Shown here: piece after piece, positions 27,525 to 29,417 of the stretch
Numbering within the stretch: position 1 is the first letter of the stretch
Layout: each line of letters begins with the position of its first letter
Origin: JAVBMV01 sp031552145
GTDB taxonomy: Bacteria > Myxococcota > Myxococcia > Myxococcales > UBA5297
Assembly: GCA_031552145.1 (NCBI GenBank)
Contig: JAVBMV010000018.1
Span: forward strand, 1-29,417
Direction of reading: 5' to 3'
DNA: 29,417 bases
The notes under the pieces: model-generated
What the model was told of the DNA's origin: nothing
Seen by the model: the letters and a program-made list of their open reading frames with translations, nothing else
The model's database searches: none
Translations under genes and position numbers: made by a program

Positions 27525-29045
27525 ATGACCCTATCCCCAAGGCTGGAAGGGCTGAGGCGCGAGATCGAGGCGCACGCGCGCGGCTTCGGGCTCGACTTCT
27601 TCGACGTAATCTTCGAGGTGCTCGGCTACGACGACCTGAACATGGTCGCCGCTTACGGCGGCTTCCCCAACCGCTACCCTCACTGGCGCTTCGGGATGGA
27701 GTACGACCAGCTGGCGAAGGGGTACGAATATGGCCTCTCGAAGATCTACGAGATGGTGATCAACAACGACCCCTGCTACGCCTATCTTCTCGAGTCGAAC
27801 GCCGAGGTCGATCAGAAGCTCGTGATGGCCCACGTCTACGGCCACTGCGACTTCTTCAAGAACAACTTCTCCTTCGCCAAGACCAACCGGAAGATGATGG
27901 ACGAGATGGCCAACCACGCCACGCGCGTGCGCCGCTGGATCGACCGCATCGGCATCGAGAAGGTGGAGGACTTCGTCGACCGAGCGCTCTCTCTGGAGAA
28001 CCTGGTCGATTACCAGGCGAGCTTCATCCAACGCCGCCCCGCGAAGCAGAGCGCCCCGCCGGGAGCGAAGGCCCCTCCGGGGCTCGAGCCCTACGTCGAC
28101 GAGCGCCCCAAGCAGCACGGCTTCAAGGTCGAGCGCGAGTACATGGAGCGCTACGTCAATCCCCGCGACTACCTGGAGGCGCAGCGGCGCAAGCAGGAGG
28201 AGGCGGAGGAGCGCGAGCGGCAGCGCTTCCCCAAGCACCCCGAGCGCGACGTGCTGCTCTTTCTGCTCGAGCACGCGCCGCTGGAGCGCTGGGAGGCCGA
28301 TCTTCTCTCGATCCTGCGCGACGAGGCCTACTACTTCGCGCCGCAGGGGCAGACCAAGATCATGAACGAGGGGTGGGCCAGCTACTGGCACTCCACCATC
28401 ATGACGCAGCGGGCGCTGAAGGACTCGGAGCTGATCGACTACGCCGATCACCACGCTGGCACGCTCGGCTCGCGCCCCGGCTCGGTCAACCCCTACAAGC
28501 TGGGCATCGAGCTCTTTCGCCACATTGAGGAGCGCTGGAACAAGGGGCGCTTCGGCAAGGAGTACGACGACTGCGACGACCTGCGCGAGCGCCGTTCGTG
28601 GGACAAGCGGCTGGGGCTCGGGCGCGAGAAGATCTTCGAGGTGAGGCGCCACTACAACGACGTCACCTTCATCGACGAGTTCCTCACCCCCGAGTTCTGC
28701 CTGGAGCAGAAGCTCTTCGTCTACGCCTATAACGAGAAGCGCAACGTCTGGGAGATCGCCGAGCGCGAGTTCAAGAGCATCAAGGAGAAGCTGCTCCATC
28801 AGCTCACCAACTTCGGGCAGCCCATCATCGAGGTGGTCGACGGCAACTACGAGAACCGCTCCGAGCTCTGTCTCGCGCACAAGTACGACGGGAACGACCT
28901 GAAGCTGGACCACGCGCGCGCCACCCTACAGAACCTCCACTCCCTCTGGCGCAGGCCGGTCAACCTCGTCACCCGCGTCGAGGGGCGCGGCCTCCTGATG
29001 CGCTACGACGGCCAGGAGCAGAGCGAAAAACGCATCGACCTGTAG
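27525..29045 (+). CDS. spoVR: SpoVR family protein (YcgB)
   Basis: 506 aa from the ATG at 27525 with GAGG at 27516-27519; the length matches E. coli YcgB (about 510 aa). Family blocks seen are FDVIFEVLGYDDLNMVAAYG near the start, VYGHCDFFKNN, NEGWASYWH, GSVNPYKLGIELF and the C-terminal RPVNLVTR region. The histidines and acidic residues in HVYGHCDFF and NEGWASYWH are conserved in the family and might bind metal, but the biochemistry is not established. It is third gene in the prkA operon. A charged Arg/Glu helix (about 215-240) lies between the conserved blocks. The TAG stop lies inside a repeat element. Confidence 0.95.
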   Translation: MTLSPRLEGLRREIEAHARGFGLDFFDVIFEVLGYDDLNMVAAYGGFPNRYPHWRFGMEYDQLAKGYEYGLSKIYEMVINNDPCYAYLLESNAEVDQKLVMAHVYGHCDFFKNNFSFAKTNRKMMDEMANHATRVRRWIDRIGIEKVEDFVDRALSLENLVDYQASFIQRRPAKQSAPPGAKAPPGLEPYVDERPKQHGFKVEREYMERYVNPRDYLEAQRRKQEEAEERERQRFPKHPERDVLLFLLEHAPLERWEADLLSILRDEAYYFAPQGQTKIMNEGWASYWHSTIMTQRALKDSELIDYADHHAGTLGSRPGSVNPYKLGIELFRHIEERWNKGRFGKEYDDCDDLRERRSWDKRLGLGREKIFEVRRHYNDVTFIDEFLTPEFCLEQKLFVYAYNEKRNVWEIAEREFKSIKEKLLHQLTNFGQPIIEVVDGNYENRSELCLAHKYDGNDLKLDHARATLQNLHSLWRRPVNLVTRVEGRGLLMRYDGQEQSEKRIDL

Positions 29046-29114
29046 GGCGACCGGCGCGGGTGCGCCCGTGGGTGGTCGACCAAGGGCGCGTAGGCGCCGC
29101 TTGCCGCGCCCTAT
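29042..29114. repeat. Second, degenerate copy of the intergenic repeat
   Basis: Begins GTAGGGCGACCGGCG, one G shorter than the copy at 20661, shares CCAAGGGCGCG and an imperfect right end CGCCCTA (29107-29113) complementary to TAGGGCG (29043-29049). As in the other copy, the host gene's TAG stop is inside the left end. It is probably a dispersed palindromic repeat. Confidence 0.6.
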
Positions 29115-29199
29115 CGCGGCTTCGCCCCTAGGCGCGCCCCGGTCGCGGAGCCGTTTCCCTCTGGCGGAAGAAAAAGATGAGGTAGTTGGGGCGAAGAGC

Positions 29200-29229
29200 T
29201 TGACAGGGGTGAAGGAACGGGGCTAGAAG
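29200..29229 (+). promoter_or_regulatory. Candidate strong promoter P1
   Basis: Perfect -35 TTGACA (29200-29205), 18-bp spacer and TAGAAG (29224-29229, 4/6), followed by a GC-rich discriminator GCGCGCCCC. It points out of the window to the right. Confidence 0.5.
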
Positions 29230-29306
29230 GCGCGCCCCACGGTCGGAGCGGCGCTGAACGCCGAAACGGTCCTGGGCCCCGCCGGAAAAAAAGTTTCGGA
29301 GGGGGG

Positions 29307-29334
29307 TTGACAAAAAAAGGCGCCTGAAGAGAAT
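29307..29334 (+). promoter_or_regulatory. Candidate strong promoter P2
   Basis: Perfect TTGACA (29307-29312), 16-bp spacer and GAGAAT (29329-29334, 4/6), followed by GGCGCTCCCC, which resembles the discriminator of P1. The A-run after -35 adds local bending. The tandem arrangement is typical of stable RNA operons. Confidence 0.5.
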
Positions 29335-29417
29335 GGCGCTCCCCTTGATGAAGCCGGGGCCGCGGCGGTAGAGAAGCCGGGGCAGGCGAAGCAGGGAAAA
29401 GTAGAGCGAAGTAGCTG

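Larger units (their letters stand above)
29115..29417 (+). other. Gene-free tail of the window
   Basis: No credible coding gene. It contains two promoter-like sequences facing right and an imperfect inverted repeat (CCGAAAC 29261-29267 and GTTTCGG 29293-29299). The last 80 bp are purine-rich. The likely target is a gene or RNA operon beyond the window; no rRNA or tRNA sequence is visible yet. Confidence 0.5.

Noticed and set aside
27531..28913. 460-codon open frame antisense to spoVR
   Set aside because: SpoVR family blocks on the + strand are unambiguous; the antisense frame shows no motif.
29261..29299. Terminator-like inverted repeat CCGAAAC/GTTTCGG
   Set aside because: The stem is only 7 bp with a 25-nt loop and it lies between two promoter-like sequences without a U tract after it.

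Overview
The window is a GC-rich stretch of chromosome that looks like a member of the Myxococcota or a related former deltaproteobacterial lineage. The reasons are the 'PTPDGG'-type lipoproteins, a giant Cys-rich modular surface lipoprotein, paired ArsA-like ATPases, a Roadblock/LC7 protein, the PrkA-YhbH/YeaH-SpoVR triad and a serine palmitoyltransferase-like enzyme. This taxonomic call is inference, since no rRNA or marker alignment was possible. Most of the window is densely packed chromosomal housekeeping and envelope genes. The only clearly accessory-looking part is the first 1.6 kb.

Layout. 1-136 is an array of 12-bp tandem repeats directly upstream of an AlbA/Schlafen-type ATP-binding regulator (153-1565, +). 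A perfect bidirectional terminator separates it from a 7.4-kb gene (1662-9038, -) for a lipoprotein with a Cys-rich head and about 15 divergent beta-rich modules. Divergently from that gene run two overlapping ArsA-like ATPases and a TPR lipoprotein (9278-12503, +), then a Roadblock/LC7 protein and efp (12636-13654, +). A second perfect bidirectional terminator is followed by a membrane-anchored tandem-DsbA protein (13765-15105, -). After a 562-bp leader region comes rho (15668-17152, +), convergent with an SDR-dinB operon (17179-19332, -). An AOS-family (serine palmitoyltransferase-like) enzyme is divergent from the SDR (19414-20664, +). A dnaJ and LpoA-like lipoprotein operon (20742-23987, -) follows. 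The last block is the prkA-yhbH/yeaH-spoVR operon (24288-29045, +), then a 372-bp gene-free tail with two TTGACA promoter-like sequences pointing out of the window.

How the genes work together. prkA, yhbH/yeaH and spoVR are a recognised stress/stationary-phase module. dnaJ and an LpoA-like lipoprotein form a proteostasis/envelope operon opposite it. The AOS-family enzyme and the SDR could make and reduce a long-chain 3-ketone (sphingoid-base type chemistry). The two ArsA-like ATPases carry complementary losses of key ATPase residues, which predicts an obligate heterodimer; I consider this the most interesting testable idea here. No CRISPR array, tRNA, rRNA, transposase, prophage or restriction system was seen. 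I did not find clear evidence for a wholly new multi-gene system, but the ArsA pair, the giant lipoprotein, the divergent Rho and the stop-codon-containing intergenic repeat deserve a second look.
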